Assembly (NCBI RefSeq): GCF_000739015.1 | Contig: NZ_JPUG01000078.1 | Span: 372,001-436,000 of the forward strand | Direction of reading: 5' to 3' | DNA length: 64,000 nt | DNA from: Microvirga sp. BSC39 | Lineage (GTDB): Bacteria > Pseudomonadota > Alphaproteobacteria > Rhizobiales > Beijerinckiaceae | Shown: piece by piece, positions 52,938-63,531 of the stretch | Numbering within the stretch: the stretch's first letter is position 1 | How the letters are laid out: every line of letters begins with the position of its first letter | Program-made: the position numbers and the translations under genes | Notes under the pieces: generated by a model | Databases searched by the model: none | Told to the model about the DNA's origin: nothing | The model's input: only the letters and a program-made list of their open reading frames with translations

Positions 52938-54419
52938 ATGAGTCGGATCCTGAACCTGAACCATCTCGCGAGCTTAGAGCCTGCCATAGCTCGGCCGAAT
53001 TACCGTCGTGCAGAGCTCCGGGCCGGAATCCTCCACATCGGCATCGGAAACTTCCACCGCGCCCATCAGGCGGTGTATTTGGATGACCTGTTCAATGCAG
53101 GCAAGGATCGTGACTGGGCGCTGATCGGCGCAGGCATCCGCTCAAGTGATAAGGCGATGCGACAAGCGCTCGAGTCTCAGGATTGGCTCACCACCGTGGT
53201 GGAACTCGAGCCCGGAGCCAATCATGCTCGGGTCACTGGTGCGATGGTCGATTTCGTCCCCATTGGAGAGGATGGTCGCGCGATCATCCAAGCCCTCGAC
53301 GATCCGGCATTGCGCATCGTCTCGCTCACCATCACGGAGGGAGGATACTGCATCGATCCGGGCACAGGAGCTTTCAATCCCGAGCACCCGGATATCGTGC
53401 ATGATGCTGCCCACCTGCAGACGCCTAAGAGCGTCTTCGGAGTGATCTTGGAAGCCCTGAAGCGCCGCCGGGATGAAGGTCTCGCGCCCTTCACGATCAT
53501 GTCGTGCGACAACATTCCTCACAACGGGAATGTCGCGAGGGAGGCCGTTGCTGGCCTTGCGGACCTGATCGACCCGTCTCTCGCAGCTTATGTGCGCGAG
53601 CAGGTGGCCTTTCCCAGCAGCATGGTCGACCGGATCACGCCGGCAACCACGGACAGGGAGCGCACCGCACTGGTCGAGCGCTTCGGCGTGCAGGACAACT
53701 GGCCCGTTTTCTGCGAGCCGTTTCGTCAGTGGGTGCTGGAGGATCACTTCCCCTCCGGTCGTCCGGCACTGGAGGAAGTCGGCGTTACCTTCACGCCCCA
53801 TGTAGCGGCCTTCGAATTGATGAAGCTGCGCCTTCTCAATGGCGGACATGCGGCCATCGCCTATCCGGCCGCTCTTCTGGGCATTCACTTCGTCCATGAG
53901 GCCATGGAGGATCCGCTGGTGCGCGGCTTCCTCGACAAGCTTGAGACGGAGGAGATCATTCCCTGCGTGCCGCCTGTCCCTGGGGTCGATCTCCAGGACT
54001 ACTACCGGCTGATCGCCCGCCGCTTCAGCAATCCCGATGTCGGGGACACGATTCCGCGTCTTGCTCAGGACGGCTCCAACCGGCAGCCTAAGTTCATCCT
54101 GCCCTCGACCCGTGACCGGCTGAAGGCCGGCGGCGATGTCGCCGGGCTGGCCCTCGTGTCGGCCCTGTGGTGCCGCTACTGCGCGGGCCATGACGATCAG
54201 GGCCGGCCCTTTGCCCTCGACGACACGAATGCTGGCCGCCTGCAACCGGCCGCCTTGGCTGCACGGGAGGACGCCTCCTCGTTCCTGAACCTGACGGACA
54301 TTTTCGGCGACCTCTCCAGGAACCCGGTCTTCCGCTCCCGGTTCGAGGTGGCGCTGAGCAGGCTCTGGCGCGAGGGCACCCGCGCAACCCTGCAGGCCTA
54401 TCTCGGCGGGGGGCTCTGA
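52938..54419 (+). CDS. mannitol dehydrogenase-family polyol/hexonate dehydrogenase
   Basis: The 493-residue protein is of the long-chain, metal-free mannitol 2-dehydrogenase family (Rossmann domain then helical C-terminal domain). It has ILHIGIGNFHRAHQAVYLDDL, SCDNIPHNG and the catalytic KLRLLNGGHAAIAY with Lys, Asn and His. Members oxidise mannitol, arabinitol, fructuronate or tagaturonate. No polyol transporter is adjacent; the sugar-acid module 13 kb away keeps fructuronate/tagaturonate as an option. Confidence 0.88.
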   Translation: MSRILNLNHLASLEPAIARPNYRRAELRAGILHIGIGNFHRAHQAVYLDDLFNAGKDRDWALIGAGIRSSDKAMRQALESQDWLTTVVELEPGANHARVTGAMVDFVPIGEDGRAIIQALDDPALRIVSLTITEGGYCIDPGTGAFNPEHPDIVHDAAHLQTPKSVFGVILEALKRRRDEGLAPFTIMSCDNIPHNGNVAREAVAGLADLIDPSLAAYVREQVAFPSSMVDRITPATTDRERTALVERFGVQDNWPVFCEPFRQWVLEDHFPSGRPALEEVGVTFTPHVAAFELMKLRLLNGGHAAIAYPAALLGIHFVHEAMEDPLVRGFLDKLETEEIIPCVPPVPGVDLQDYYRLIARRFSNPDVGDTIPRLAQDGSNRQPKFILPSTRDRLKAGGDVAGLALVSALWCRYCAGHDDQGRPFALDDTNAGRLQPAALAAREDASSFLNLTDIFGDLSRNPVFRSRFEVALSRLWREGTRATLQAYLGGGL

Positions 54420-54487
54420 TACATCGGGAGCAACCTGCTTCCAATGGATCAGGAAACTCCTACCAGACGTCTTTCAGTCCGCGCGCC

Positions 54488-56530
<2,043 letters not shown>

Positions 56531-56937
56531 CCCGGCTCGCCAATGCGCCGCAACAGGGCCCTTGTTCCCTCAGTGGCTCTTTAGGTCCACTGAACATGAG
56601 ATAACGGTCAAGACGCCAGCTTGTTTCAGAAGCGCTCAAAGTTCATGAGGCTTCTGGAGTGTCCAGTAAGTTGCGGCTGTTCAGGATCGATTCGGCGCTT
56701 TCATAAGCTTAGAGATGTCGCGGGCGCCACTATGATAATGATGAGAGTCGTTTGCCGCGAGCGCATTGTTCGTGATTGTCGATGAATATTAGAGAGCGGT
56801 CCTGTTCATCCTGCGTTCATCAATCTTAATAGGCAATCAGCTCCGTGATATGAGATGATTGCTTGGAAACTACTTGGAGTATAGCGCGTTGTCGGTTGCC
56901 GGGTGGTAATCCCGAAGCAATATTCAGGAGTCAGATC
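56531..56937. other. divergent regulatory region of subtilase and DUF1236 gene
   Basis: The 407 bases hold the sigma-type promoter at 56865-56890. A weaker minus-strand match, TGAAA-N17-CGTT, lies at 56603-56628, 73 bases before the subtilase start. AT-rich sequence fills the middle. I see no gene here. Confidence 0.5.
56865..56890 (+). promoter_or_regulatory. ECF-type promoter before the DUF1236 gene
   Basis: GGAAA-N17-CGTT, 47 bases before the ATG at 56938. It has the same 26-base span as the two promoters at 57461 and 58834. Confidence 0.6.
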
Positions 56938-57345
56938 ATGTCGAAGAAGATCCTTCTCACCAGCGTCGTTCTCGCTGCTCTCGCCCCTGCCGCGGCCTTT
57001 GCGCAGTCCGGCGGTGCCGCTGCAGGTGCTGCCTCGGGTGCGGTCGGCGGCGCGATCGTCGGCGGCCCTGTCGGCGCGGCCGTGGGTGGCGTTACCGGTG
57101 CCATCGTGGGCGGCATTGCCGACCAGCAGCAGCCGGAGTTCCGTCAGTACGTGACGACTCAGAGCGTGCCGTCCTATACCTACAAGGAAGAGGTGCGTGT
57201 CGGCGCGACCCTGCCGGAGTCCGGTGTGACGCTCCATGAGGTTCCGGCCCAGTACAAAGTGAAGGGCTATCGCTATACCGTCGTGAACAACACCCCGGTT
57301 CTTGTCGAGCCGGGCACCCGCAAGATCGTGCAGGTCATCCGCTAA
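56938..57345 (+). CDS. DUF1236 protein with glycine-zipper region
   Basis: From ATG 56938 (CAGGAG upstream) the precursor has 135 residues. The signal peptide ends AFAQ (about residue 23), then comes a glycine-zipper stretch of repeated GAxxGG, and the DUF1236 domain with TLPESGVTLHEVP and RYTVVNNTPVLVEPGTRKIV. It is likely periplasmic or outer-membrane associated. DUF1236 proteins are common, often stress-induced, in Rhizobiales; their function is unknown. A terminator follows, so it is a single-gene unit. Confidence 0.85.
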   Translation: MSKKILLTSVVLAALAPAAAFAQSGGAAAGAASGAVGGAIVGGPVGAAVGGVTGAIVGGIADQQQPEFRQYVTTQSVPSYTYKEEVRVGATLPESGVTLHEVPAQYKVKGYRYTVVNNTPVLVEPGTRKIVQVIR

Positions 57346-57371
57346 GTATCATCGGCTCTGGTGTTGAGTTT

Positions 57372-57393
57372 AGGGCGGCCTTCGGGCCGCCCT
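57372..57393 (+). terminator. rho-independent terminator
   Basis: AGGGCGGCC and GGCCGCCCT form a 9-bp stem with a TTCG tetraloop, followed by TTCATTTT. Confidence 0.85.
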
Positions 57394-57460
57394 TTCATTT
57401 TGATTTGCCAAGGAGGCGTCCTGCTCATCACCTCGATCAAAGCCGCCTCCTCTTGAGGTT

Positions 57461-57486
57461 GGAATAAAACGACTAGCTTTCCCGTT
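57461..57486 (+). promoter_or_regulatory. ECF-type promoter before the sigma-factor gene
   Basis: GGAAT-N17-CGTT lies 29 bases before the sigma-factor ATG, so the sigma factor probably drives its own gene. Confidence 0.7.
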
Positions 57487-57515
57487 ATGGTTCTATCAGG
57501 TCACGCGGAGCAGGA

Positions 57516-58007
57516 ATGGCAACAGCCATAGGACAGGAACTCGTGGCGCTTCTACCGAGGCTCCGACGCTTTGCGCTGGTGCTCTGCCGCTCGCAGCCCC
57601 TTGCGGACGATCTTGTTCAAGGGGCCTGTGAACGCGCCCTTGCCAAGGCGGACAGCTGGACGCCGGGCACCCGGTTCGATGCATGGATGTTCCGAATCCT
57701 CCGCAATCATTGGATTGATCATCTGAGAAGAATGAGAGCCGAAGGCATGATGGAAGACGTGGAGACGCAGACGCAGTTGGTTGGTGATCCTGGCGAGGAG
57801 CCTATCATGAGCAGGCTGGCCTTGGCCGAAGTTCAGCGGGCCATCGATGGCCTGCCGCAGGAGCAGCGGGAGGTGCTTGCTTTGGTGTGCGGAGAGGATC
57901 TCACCTACCGGGAAGCTGCGGAGGTGCTGAACGTCCCCGTCGGGACGATCATGAGCCGTCTGGCCCGGGCCAGGAAGCGACTGGTCGAAGTAACGGCGGC
58001 TGCCTGA
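57516..58007 (+). CDS. ECF sigma factor
   Basis: The 163-residue protein has region 2 (LPRLRRFALVLCRSQPLADDLVQ to FDAWMFRILRNHWIDHLRR) and region 4 (LPQEQREVLALVCGEDLTYREAAEVLNVPVGTIMSRLARARK), with no other domain. It may belong to the ECF26-like group of Rhizobiales. An anti-sigma gene follows after 30 bases. The GGAAT-N17-CGTT promoters here resemble those of alphaproteobacterial stress sigma factors. Confidence 0.92.
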   Translation: MATAIGQELVALLPRLRRFALVLCRSQPLADDLVQGACERALAKADSWTPGTRFDAWMFRILRNHWIDHLRRMRAEGMMEDVETQTQLVGDPGEEPIMSRLALAEVQRAIDGLPQEQREVLALVCGEDLTYREAAEVLNVPVGTIMSRLARARKRLVEVTAAA

Positions 58008-58037
58008 GGGCACATAAGATGAGAGTGGAGTAGAAAG

Positions 58038-58787
58038 ATGTCGGAGCTGCACCTCACCGATGAAATCCTGATGGCTTTTGCGGACGGAGAACTCGACGAG
58101 CCCGTTGCAGCTGCCGTCGCCAGAGTCATGGCGCAGGATCCTGCGGTGGCAAGGAAAATCGTGGAGTTTCAGCAGAGCCGCCGTCTGACACGTTCAGTCT
58201 TTGCCAGCAATCTCGTTCCCGATGTGCCAAACGAGCTCCGCGCGGTCATCTCTGCGCAGATCGAGGCCTATGAGATGGCAAGCGCAGCTGGCAAGAGGCC
58301 AGAGCGGACAGAGACAAAACGCATGTGGCCGAGCGGGCTGTCCCCCATGAAGTTGGCCATGGCGGCCTCTCTAGCGGGTGTCGCGGTGGCCTCGGGCTAT
58401 TTCATGGGGAGGCAATCACAGCCGGACGCAGGTCGCCTCGCGCACCTGGAAGATCCCCTTGTTCTCAAGGAGCTCAGCCGTCTCGAGTCCGGCCGTGAGG
58501 TGGAACTTCCGGTTGGGCGGCTAAGGGTGGTTTCGACATACAAGCTTCCGAACGAGGCTCTGTGCCGCGAGTTCAGGCTTCAGTCTGCCTCCATGGCAGC
58601 CGGGGCGGTCGCCTGCCGAACCGATGAATGGAAGGTAACCTTCGCTTTGGCAGAACCTGCTAGAGGCGCTGAGTATGTGCCAAGCTCAGGCGGTGACCTC
58701 GTGGATGCCTATCTCGGCAATCTTGGTGCCGGGAGCCCGCTGGAAGGTGAAGCGGAAGCCAAAGCACTGACTGAGCCCGGACGCTAA
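58038..58787 (+). CDS. membrane-anchored anti-sigma factor
   Basis: The 249-residue protein has a cytoplasmic N-terminal domain with the usual anti-sigma start (HLTDEILMAFADGELDEP) but no zinc HxxxCxxC motif. One membrane helix lies at about residues 108-127 (MKLAMAASLAGVAVASGYFMG) and a periplasmic domain follows with two Cys. It should hold the sigma factor and release it on an envelope signal. It is cotranscribed with the sigma gene. Confidence 0.85.
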   Translation: MSELHLTDEILMAFADGELDEPVAAAVARVMAQDPAVARKIVEFQQSRRLTRSVFASNLVPDVPNELRAVISAQIEAYEMASAAGKRPERTETKRMWPSGLSPMKLAMAASLAGVAVASGYFMGRQSQPDAGRLAHLEDPLVLKELSRLESGREVELPVGRLRVVSTYKLPNEALCREFRLQSASMAAGAVACRTDEWKVTFALAEPARGAEYVPSSGGDLVDAYLGNLGAGSPLEGEAEAKALTEPGR

Positions 58788-58833
58788 CCCACAGCCTACC
58801 TCGGAAGAGGTATGCCCTTTTTTGTAGCGGACC

Positions 58834-58859
58834 GGAATAAGCGTCAAGGCTGATCCGTT
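58834..58859 (+). promoter_or_regulatory. ECF-type promoter before the small exported gene
   Basis: GGAAT-N17-CGTT, identical in -35, -10 and spacing to the sigma-factor promoter, 33 bases before the ATG at 58893. Confidence 0.7.
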
Positions 58860-58892
58860 CTCTGTCCTAGCACGCTAGTGATAGAGGTAATC

Positions 58893-59249
58893 ATGCGAGC
58901 CGCGTATCATCTGGCTATCGCCGTGTTCTTCGTTGGCACCGTCGCGACGCCCACTATGGGACCGAGCGCAACCCATCAGGCTGGACCGCTCGTGTCGGCG
59001 AACCAGCAGCATGCTTCGTTCGATACAACGGGTAACAATGCTGCCGAAGCCCCCATCAGAGAAGCTTCACAGCAGGATACGATTTTGGCCTCTCACTTCA
59101 GCCGGGGCGCCCTGATTGGGGAGACCCTGCCGGAGGAGATCGACCTCCACCCGATCCCGCGCCATGAAACCTATCGCTACGCGGTCATGAACGACCATCG
59201 GGTCATCGTGGACGCGGCTTCGCGCAGGATTGTCTACGTCGTTCGTTAG
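58893..59249 (+). CDS. small exported DUF1236-like protein
   Basis: The 118-residue product has a signal peptide (AAYHLAIAVFFVGTVATPTMG) and a C-terminus (RGALIGETLPEEIDLHPIP, YRYAVMNDHRVIVDAASRRIVYVVR) that aligns with the DUF1236 domain at 56938. It lacks the glycine-zipper stretch. ATG 58893 is chosen over GTG 58878 because the signal peptide follows directly. It is probably under the same sigma factor. Confidence 0.75.
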   Translation: MRAAYHLAIAVFFVGTVATPTMGPSATHQAGPLVSANQQHASFDTTGNNAAEAPIREASQQDTILASHFSRGALIGETLPEEIDLHPIPRHETYRYAVMNDHRVIVDAASRRIVYVVR

Positions 59250-59286
59250 AGGCCGGCTCCTGATTGAGAGGAGCATACCTCTGCTC

Positions 59287-60042
59287 ATGAGAACAGCGAG
59301 TTATTTCATGTCATTGCACAGCCTGGTAGAAGATCGCCGAATCCTTCACCTCGAGGAAAAACCTAGAACAACGGTGTTCCCAATCTGCAGCAATCCACTG
59401 CTGCGGATTGGTCTTGAAACCGTTCTTTCCGGCGGAGGATTCAACGTCTGGCACGATGCCATAGAGGATGTGTCAAGCTTACCGGAGGTCCAGGATGAGA
59501 GGCATGCCCTCTTCCTCATCGATGGTGAGAGCCACAGCGATGCAGCCGTCGGCACGATTCATCGAATAAGGACGCGCTTTCCCGATGCAAGGATCGTGAT
59601 TCTGGCGGAGATGTTCGAAGCCGACGCGATTTCGGCGGCCTGGAAGGCCGGAGCTCACGGCTTCTGCCTCACTAACAGTCAACGTGAAATTCTTGTCGGA
59701 TCTCTCGAACTTGTCATGCTTGGCGAAACGGTTCTGCCTTCGGCCGTCGTGCTGTCAATGACTAGGCCTCATGTGGATCATGCCGCGCCTTCTCCAGCAG
59801 AGAGCGCTGGAAGATGCGAAACCTATCGATTGTCAGGCCGAAAGCTCTCGGTGCGAGAGGCGCAGATCCTGGAGTACTTGAGGGAGGGTGCGCCAAACAA
59901 AGTCATTGCTCGCCAGCTCAACCTGTCTGAGTCGACCGTGAAAGTTCACGTCAAAGCAATCTTGAAGAAAGTTGGAGCCTGCAACCGAACCCAGGCTGCG
60001 CTTTGGGCGACACGCCATGTCTCAACGGATGCAGAGGTCTAG
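59287..60042 (+). CDS. LuxR/NarL-type regulator with degenerate receiver
   Basis: From ATG 59287 the protein has 251 residues. The N-terminal half has a receiver-like fold (TTVFPICSNPLLRIGLETVL, HALFLIDGES, DARIVILAE) but the acidic pocket residues are missing (PICSNP for VDDHP); Asp in FLIDG could be the acceptor. The C-terminal LuxR helix-turn-helix reads LSVREAQILEYLREGAPNKVIARQLNLSESTVKVHVKAI. It directly follows the small exported gene and may be read from the same promoter. Confidence 0.8.
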   Translation: MRTASYFMSLHSLVEDRRILHLEEKPRTTVFPICSNPLLRIGLETVLSGGGFNVWHDAIEDVSSLPEVQDERHALFLIDGESHSDAAVGTIHRIRTRFPDARIVILAEMFEADAISAAWKAGAHGFCLTNSQREILVGSLELVMLGETVLPSAVVLSMTRPHVDHAAPSPAESAGRCETYRLSGRKLSVREAQILEYLREGAPNKVIARQLNLSESTVKVHVKAILKKVGACNRTQAALWATRHVSTDAEV

Positions 60043-60109
60043 GCGCATATCTTCAACGCGGACGACTTTTCATACAGGAGGAGGGGATCTGAAGGTCTCC
60101 TCATCCAAT

Positions 60110-60940
60110 TTACTCGGCTCGTGGCGGCATCTTAGGCTCGGCGAAACTTTCGTGTCTTTTGGCGATAGCCGCGGCCAATGATCCATCGAGCCCCAGTTCA
60201 TCAATCATGCGGCTCGCTTCGCGCATCTCGGCGGCGCGCCGAATGCCGTGCTGCTTCACCCGAGACGACATCACTTCGGCGATATTCTCCCAATCCATGC
60301 CGGGATAGGATGCTTTCAAGCTCGCCAGAACGGCCGGCATGACGCCTGCCTTTTCGGAGGCCAACGTGAAATCAACCATGAGGGCTTCCATGCCTTTGAT
60401 GACGATGCTGCGGCACAGCTTCGTGGCAGAGGCTGTTCCGATCTCAGGGCTGACAGGCGTGATCTTCATACCGAGCTCGTTGAGACGGGCTGAAATCGGC
60501 GCGGCCATCCCACCGCCGCTCAGAATGGGAACCTCGATCCCGACGCCGCCCACGGGAGCCATGACGGCGAACTCGATGAAGGCTGCGCCCCTCTGCTGAA
60601 CCTGATCGGCCACATTTCGCTTCGTGGCGGGCGAGACGGAATTCAGATCGATATAGATCTGCTCGGAGTTAAGATGAGGCGCAGCCTGTCGGGCTGCCGT
60701 GACGGCAGAATCTGCCGTGACAGCCGAGATGACGATCTCCGCCGATGCACAGGCCTCGGCTGTGCTGCCTGCCGCATGAACCTTATCGACTGACGCGCGC
60801 CGCTTCAGCTCGGGGCCACGGCTTGGTTCATCGAAAAGGATATCATAGACGGTCACGCGAACACCCGGCTTGGGCGCAAGCTGACGCGAGAAGAGTTGCC
60901 CGACTTCCCCATAGCCGATGAAGGCGATCTCAAGGCTCAT
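60110..60940 (-). CDS. NAD(P)-binding oxidoreductase with DUF1932 C-terminal domain
   Basis: The 276-residue protein has an N-terminal Rossmann domain like 6-phosphogluconate dehydrogenase (IAFIGYGEVGQLFSRQLA) and a helical C-terminal domain of the DUF1932 type (TASATKLCRSIVIKGMEALMVDF). It lacks a metal motif. It follows ligK by 39 bases on the same strand, so it probably belongs to the 4-oxalomesaconate route, perhaps making or using a 4-carboxy-2-oxo acid; this is inference. Confidence 0.8.
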   Translation of the reverse strand: MSLEIAFIGYGEVGQLFSRQLAPKPGVRVTVYDILFDEPSRGPELKRRASVDKVHAAGSTAEACASAEIVISAVTADSAVTAARQAAPHLNSEQIYIDLNSVSPATKRNVADQVQQRGAAFIEFAVMAPVGGVGIEVPILSGGGMAAPISARLNELGMKITPVSPEIGTASATKLCRSIVIKGMEALMVDFTLASEKAGVMPAVLASLKASYPGMDWENIAEVMSSRVKQHGIRRAAEMREASRMIDELGLDGSLAAAIAKRHESFAEPKMPPRAE

Positions 60941-60979
60941 GTGTCTCCACCATCTCTCAGCAGAAGAAGGGCAGGGCCC

Positions 60980-61672
60980 TTACTCCTCATCCTTGTATTT
61001 GACATAAACGAGGCCCGCCTTCTCCAGCGGCTCGCGCATCTTGTAGAGGTCGAGGCCGAGAACGCCGGAGGCGAGCTGCTCGCGCTTTGAGCCTTCGTTG
61101 GCGATGCGGGCTTCACCGGCCAGTGCCACAGCTTCCGCTTCCCGCCGCGGCACCACCAGAACGCCGTCATCATCGGCGACAACCACATCGCCGGGCTTCA
61201 CCAGAGCGCCTGCGCAAACCACGGGAACGTTGACGGAGCCGAGGGTCGCCTTCACCGTTCCCTTGGCCGAGATGGCCCGGGACCAGACGGGAAAACCAAT
61301 CTCTGTCAGGGTTTTCACATCGCGCACCCCCGCATCGATGACGAGTCCGACCACGCCGCGCGCCTTGAGGGATGTCGCCAGCAGATCGCCGAACATTCCG
61401 TCGGTGTTGTCGGTGGTGACGCCGACGACCAGGATGTCGCCCGGCTTGCACTGCTCGACGGCCACATGGATCATCCAGTTATCGCCGGGCTGCGCCAGCA
61501 CCGTCACGGCGCTGCCGGCCACCTGGGCCCCCGGCCAGACCGGCCGCATGTAGGGCTTCATCAGCCCTGAGCGGCCCATGGCCTCGTGGGCCGTCGCCAC
61601 GCCGAGCTCCGCAAGCCGGTCGACAATCTTCTGGTCGATGCGTGGCGTGTTGGTGACGACGACAGGCTTCAT
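60980..61672 (-). CDS. ligK: 4-carboxy-4-hydroxy-2-oxoadipate aldolase (LigK/GalC, RraA-like)
   Basis: From ATG 61672 the protein has 230 residues. It is of the RraA/HMG-CHA aldolase family: GVATAHEAMGRSG, GDILVVGVTT, GVVGLVIDAGVRD (Arg and Asp of the active site) and VVADDDGVLVVP. It cleaves 4-carboxy-4-hydroxy-2-oxoadipate to pyruvate and oxaloacetate. Its ATG overlaps the galB stop. It is the last step of gallate and protocatechuate 4,5-cleavage breakdown. Confidence 0.9.
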   Translation of the reverse strand: MKPVVVTNTPRIDQKIVDRLAELGVATAHEAMGRSGLMKPYMRPVWPGAQVAGSAVTVLAQPGDNWMIHVAVEQCKPGDILVVGVTTDNTDGMFGDLLATSLKARGVVGLVIDAGVRDVKTLTEIGFPVWSRAISAKGTVKATLGSVNVPVVCAGALVKPGDVVVADDDGVLVVPRREAEAVALAGEARIANEGSKREQLASGVLGLDLYKMREPLEKAGLVYVKYKDEE

Positions 61673-62391
61673 GCGAGTTCCTCGACGATCTGGGGGAAGA
61701 TCCGCTGATAGGCTTCGCCGTAGGTCATGGCGCGCCCGGAGTTGCGCCCGCCCTGCATGCCGCGGTTCAGGGCCACACGGGTGTAGTATTCCCACAGGTG
61801 CTTCTGGGCCGCCAGGATCTCGAAGGCCTTGCGCTTGGTCTCCCAGACGTCATCGATGTTGAGGATCACGTTGGGCTTGTAGTTGCACTGCTCGGGCTGG
61901 TGCGGCTCGAACAGGAAGACCGGCGGCGCATTGTAGGCGAGGTCCGGGTTGGGCTTGTGCCCGGCCGCCTGGGCGATGATGCGGGCCTCCTGTGCAAAGC
62001 GCGTCGCTTCCGGATGATCCACGTTATAGGGATCTTCCAGGGAGTGGGTCAGCACGAAGGAGGGCTTGAGCTCCCGGTAGATATCGACCAGACGGTCGAG
62101 CATCTCCGGCGTGGTGTGGAGCGGGTAATCGCCCGCATCGAAGAACTCGATCCCGGCGCCGAGCATTTCGGCAGCGCGCTCGGCTTCCTCGCGCCGCTGC
62201 GCTTTGACCTCGGTGAGCGAGATGTCACCCTTCTTCCAGGCCCATTGGCTTTCGCCGCGCTCACCGAACGAGAGGCAGACGATCTTCATGCGATAGCCTT
62301 TCTTCGCATGAAGGGCGATGGCGCCGCCTGCCCGCCATACGAAGTCGCCAGGATGCGCGGTGACGACAAGTCCGGTCTTTCCAGTCATCAT
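61669..62391 (-). CDS. galB: 4-oxalomesaconate hydratase, PIG-L/LmbE type
   Basis: The 240-residue protein is in the LmbE/PIG-L fold family with the metal motif AHPGDFVWRAGG (the usual Asp pair is GD here) and HSLEDPYNVDHPEATRF carrying the second metal His. It resembles GalB, a zinc hydratase acting on 4-oxalomesaconate, and the neighbours (galD, ligK) agree. PIG-L deacetylation of sugars is less likely. Confidence 0.88.
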   Translation of the reverse strand: MMTGKTGLVVTAHPGDFVWRAGGAIALHAKKGYRMKIVCLSFGERGESQWAWKKGDISLTEVKAQRREEAERAAEMLGAGIEFFDAGDYPLHTTPEMLDRLVDIYRELKPSFVLTHSLEDPYNVDHPEATRFAQEARIIAQAAGHKPNPDLAYNAPPVFLFEPHQPEQCNYKPNVILNIDDVWETKRKAFEILAAQKHLWEYYTRVALNRGMQGGRNSGRAMTYGEAYQRIFPQIVEELA

Positions 62392-62421
62392 AGAGGCCTC
62401 AAAAGGAAGTGTTGCTATAAG

Positions 62422-63531
62422 CTAAGCAGCGTCGCGGCCGGCTTCGAGGAATAGCGCCAGTGACTCGTGTGCGAAAACATGACCCTCGAAGAGAAGGCGC
62501 GCAGTGCGCAGGAGGCCGGCTTTCTCGACGACAGGGTTCTCTTCAGTCCCCCCAACCTCGATCACCACGCTGAACTCGCCCGTCGGATGCTCGACCGAGA
62601 GGGTTTTCTCACGTCCTGGCGGAATTTGGGCGACCCGTGACGCGGGGGAGCCCGGCAGCACACAAGCCGTCGCAACCGTCACGGCGGCAAAGACACCGAT
62701 GGATGCGTGGCATTCGTGCGGAATGAAGCTGCGGGTGCAGACATGCCCTCCGGCCACGGGAGGCGCAACCAACGCCATCTTCGGCACGACCTTCGACGAG
62801 ACGTCGCCAAGACCCATGAGCTTGCCGGCCTCTAGGCGGATTTCCTCCAGGCGCGCCTTCAACTCCGTGTCCTTGTCGAGAACGTCGCGCGGCTCATATC
62901 CCGTACGCCCGACGGCGGAGGCCTCGATCACGACCACAGGCATGCCGTTGTCGATCAAGGTCACGTCCACGCCGGCGACGCGATCCACCACGTTGCCCGT
63001 GGGCAGCAGCGAGCCGCAGACGGAGCCCGCCGCATCGAGGAATTCGACTGCAATCGGTGCGGCGGTGCCCGGCACGCCGTCGATGCGCGCATCGCCGCCG
63101 TAGATCACATGGCCATTCTGCGTCTGCACCTTCAGCTCAGCGATCGTTCCCGTGTTGACCGTATGCACCCGCACCTGTGTCACGGGATCGACAGCCTTCA
63201 CGAGGCCACGTTCGATGGCGAAGGGGGCGACGCCCGCGAGGATGTTGCCGCAATTGGGCGTAACATCCACCTTTGCCTTGTCGATGCCGACCTGGCCGAA
63301 CAGGAAATCGATGTCGCAGCCGGGATGTTTCGACTTCGACACGATGGCGATCTTGCTCGTCAGCGGATGAGCGCCGCCGATGCCGTCGATCTGGCGCGGA
63401 TCCGGCGAACCCATGACCGACAGGAGCAGCGCATCGCGGCGCGCCGGCTCGGACGGAAGATCGTCAGCCAGGAAATAGGCGCCTTTGGAGGTGCCGCCCC
63501 GAAGGATCATGCAAGGAATGCGAGGCTGAAT
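62422..63531 (-). CDS. galD: 4-oxalomesaconate tautomerase (GalD, PrpF family), likely ATT start
   Basis: The protein belongs to the PrpF/GalD family (MILRGGTSKGAYFLADDL, DGIGGAHPLTSKIAIV, NCGNILAGVAPFAIERGL). GalD relatives normally have seven or so residues before the RGGTSKG motif. The first ATG in frame, at 63510, would omit them and has no ribosome-binding site. An ATT at 63531 gives the expected opening (IQPRIPCM) and has GGGGAG seven bases upstream. ATT starts are rare, so a single-base error for ATG is possible. With the ATT start the product is 369 residues. Confidence 0.85.
   Translation of the reverse strand: MQPRIPCMILRGGTSKGAYFLADDLPSEPARRDALLLSVMGSPDPRQIDGIGGAHPLTSKIAIVSKSKHPGCDIDFLFGQVGIDKAKVDVTPNCGNILAGVAPFAIERGLVKAVDPVTQVRVHTVNTGTIAELKVQTQNGHVIYGGDARIDGVPGTAAPIAVEFLDAAGSVCGSLLPTGNVVDRVAGVDVTLIDNGMPVVVIEASAVGRTGYEPRDVLDKDTELKARLEEIRLEAGKLMGLGDVSSKVVPKMALVAPPVAGGHVCTRSFIPHECHASIGVFAAVTVATACVLPGSPASRVAQIPPGREKTLSVEHPTGEFSVVIEVGGTEENPVVEKAGLLRTARLLFEGHVFAHESLALFLEAGRDAA

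Noticed and set aside
54420..54487. Terminator between the dehydrogenase and subtilase genes
   Set aside because: No hairpin of useful length is present in these 68 bases.
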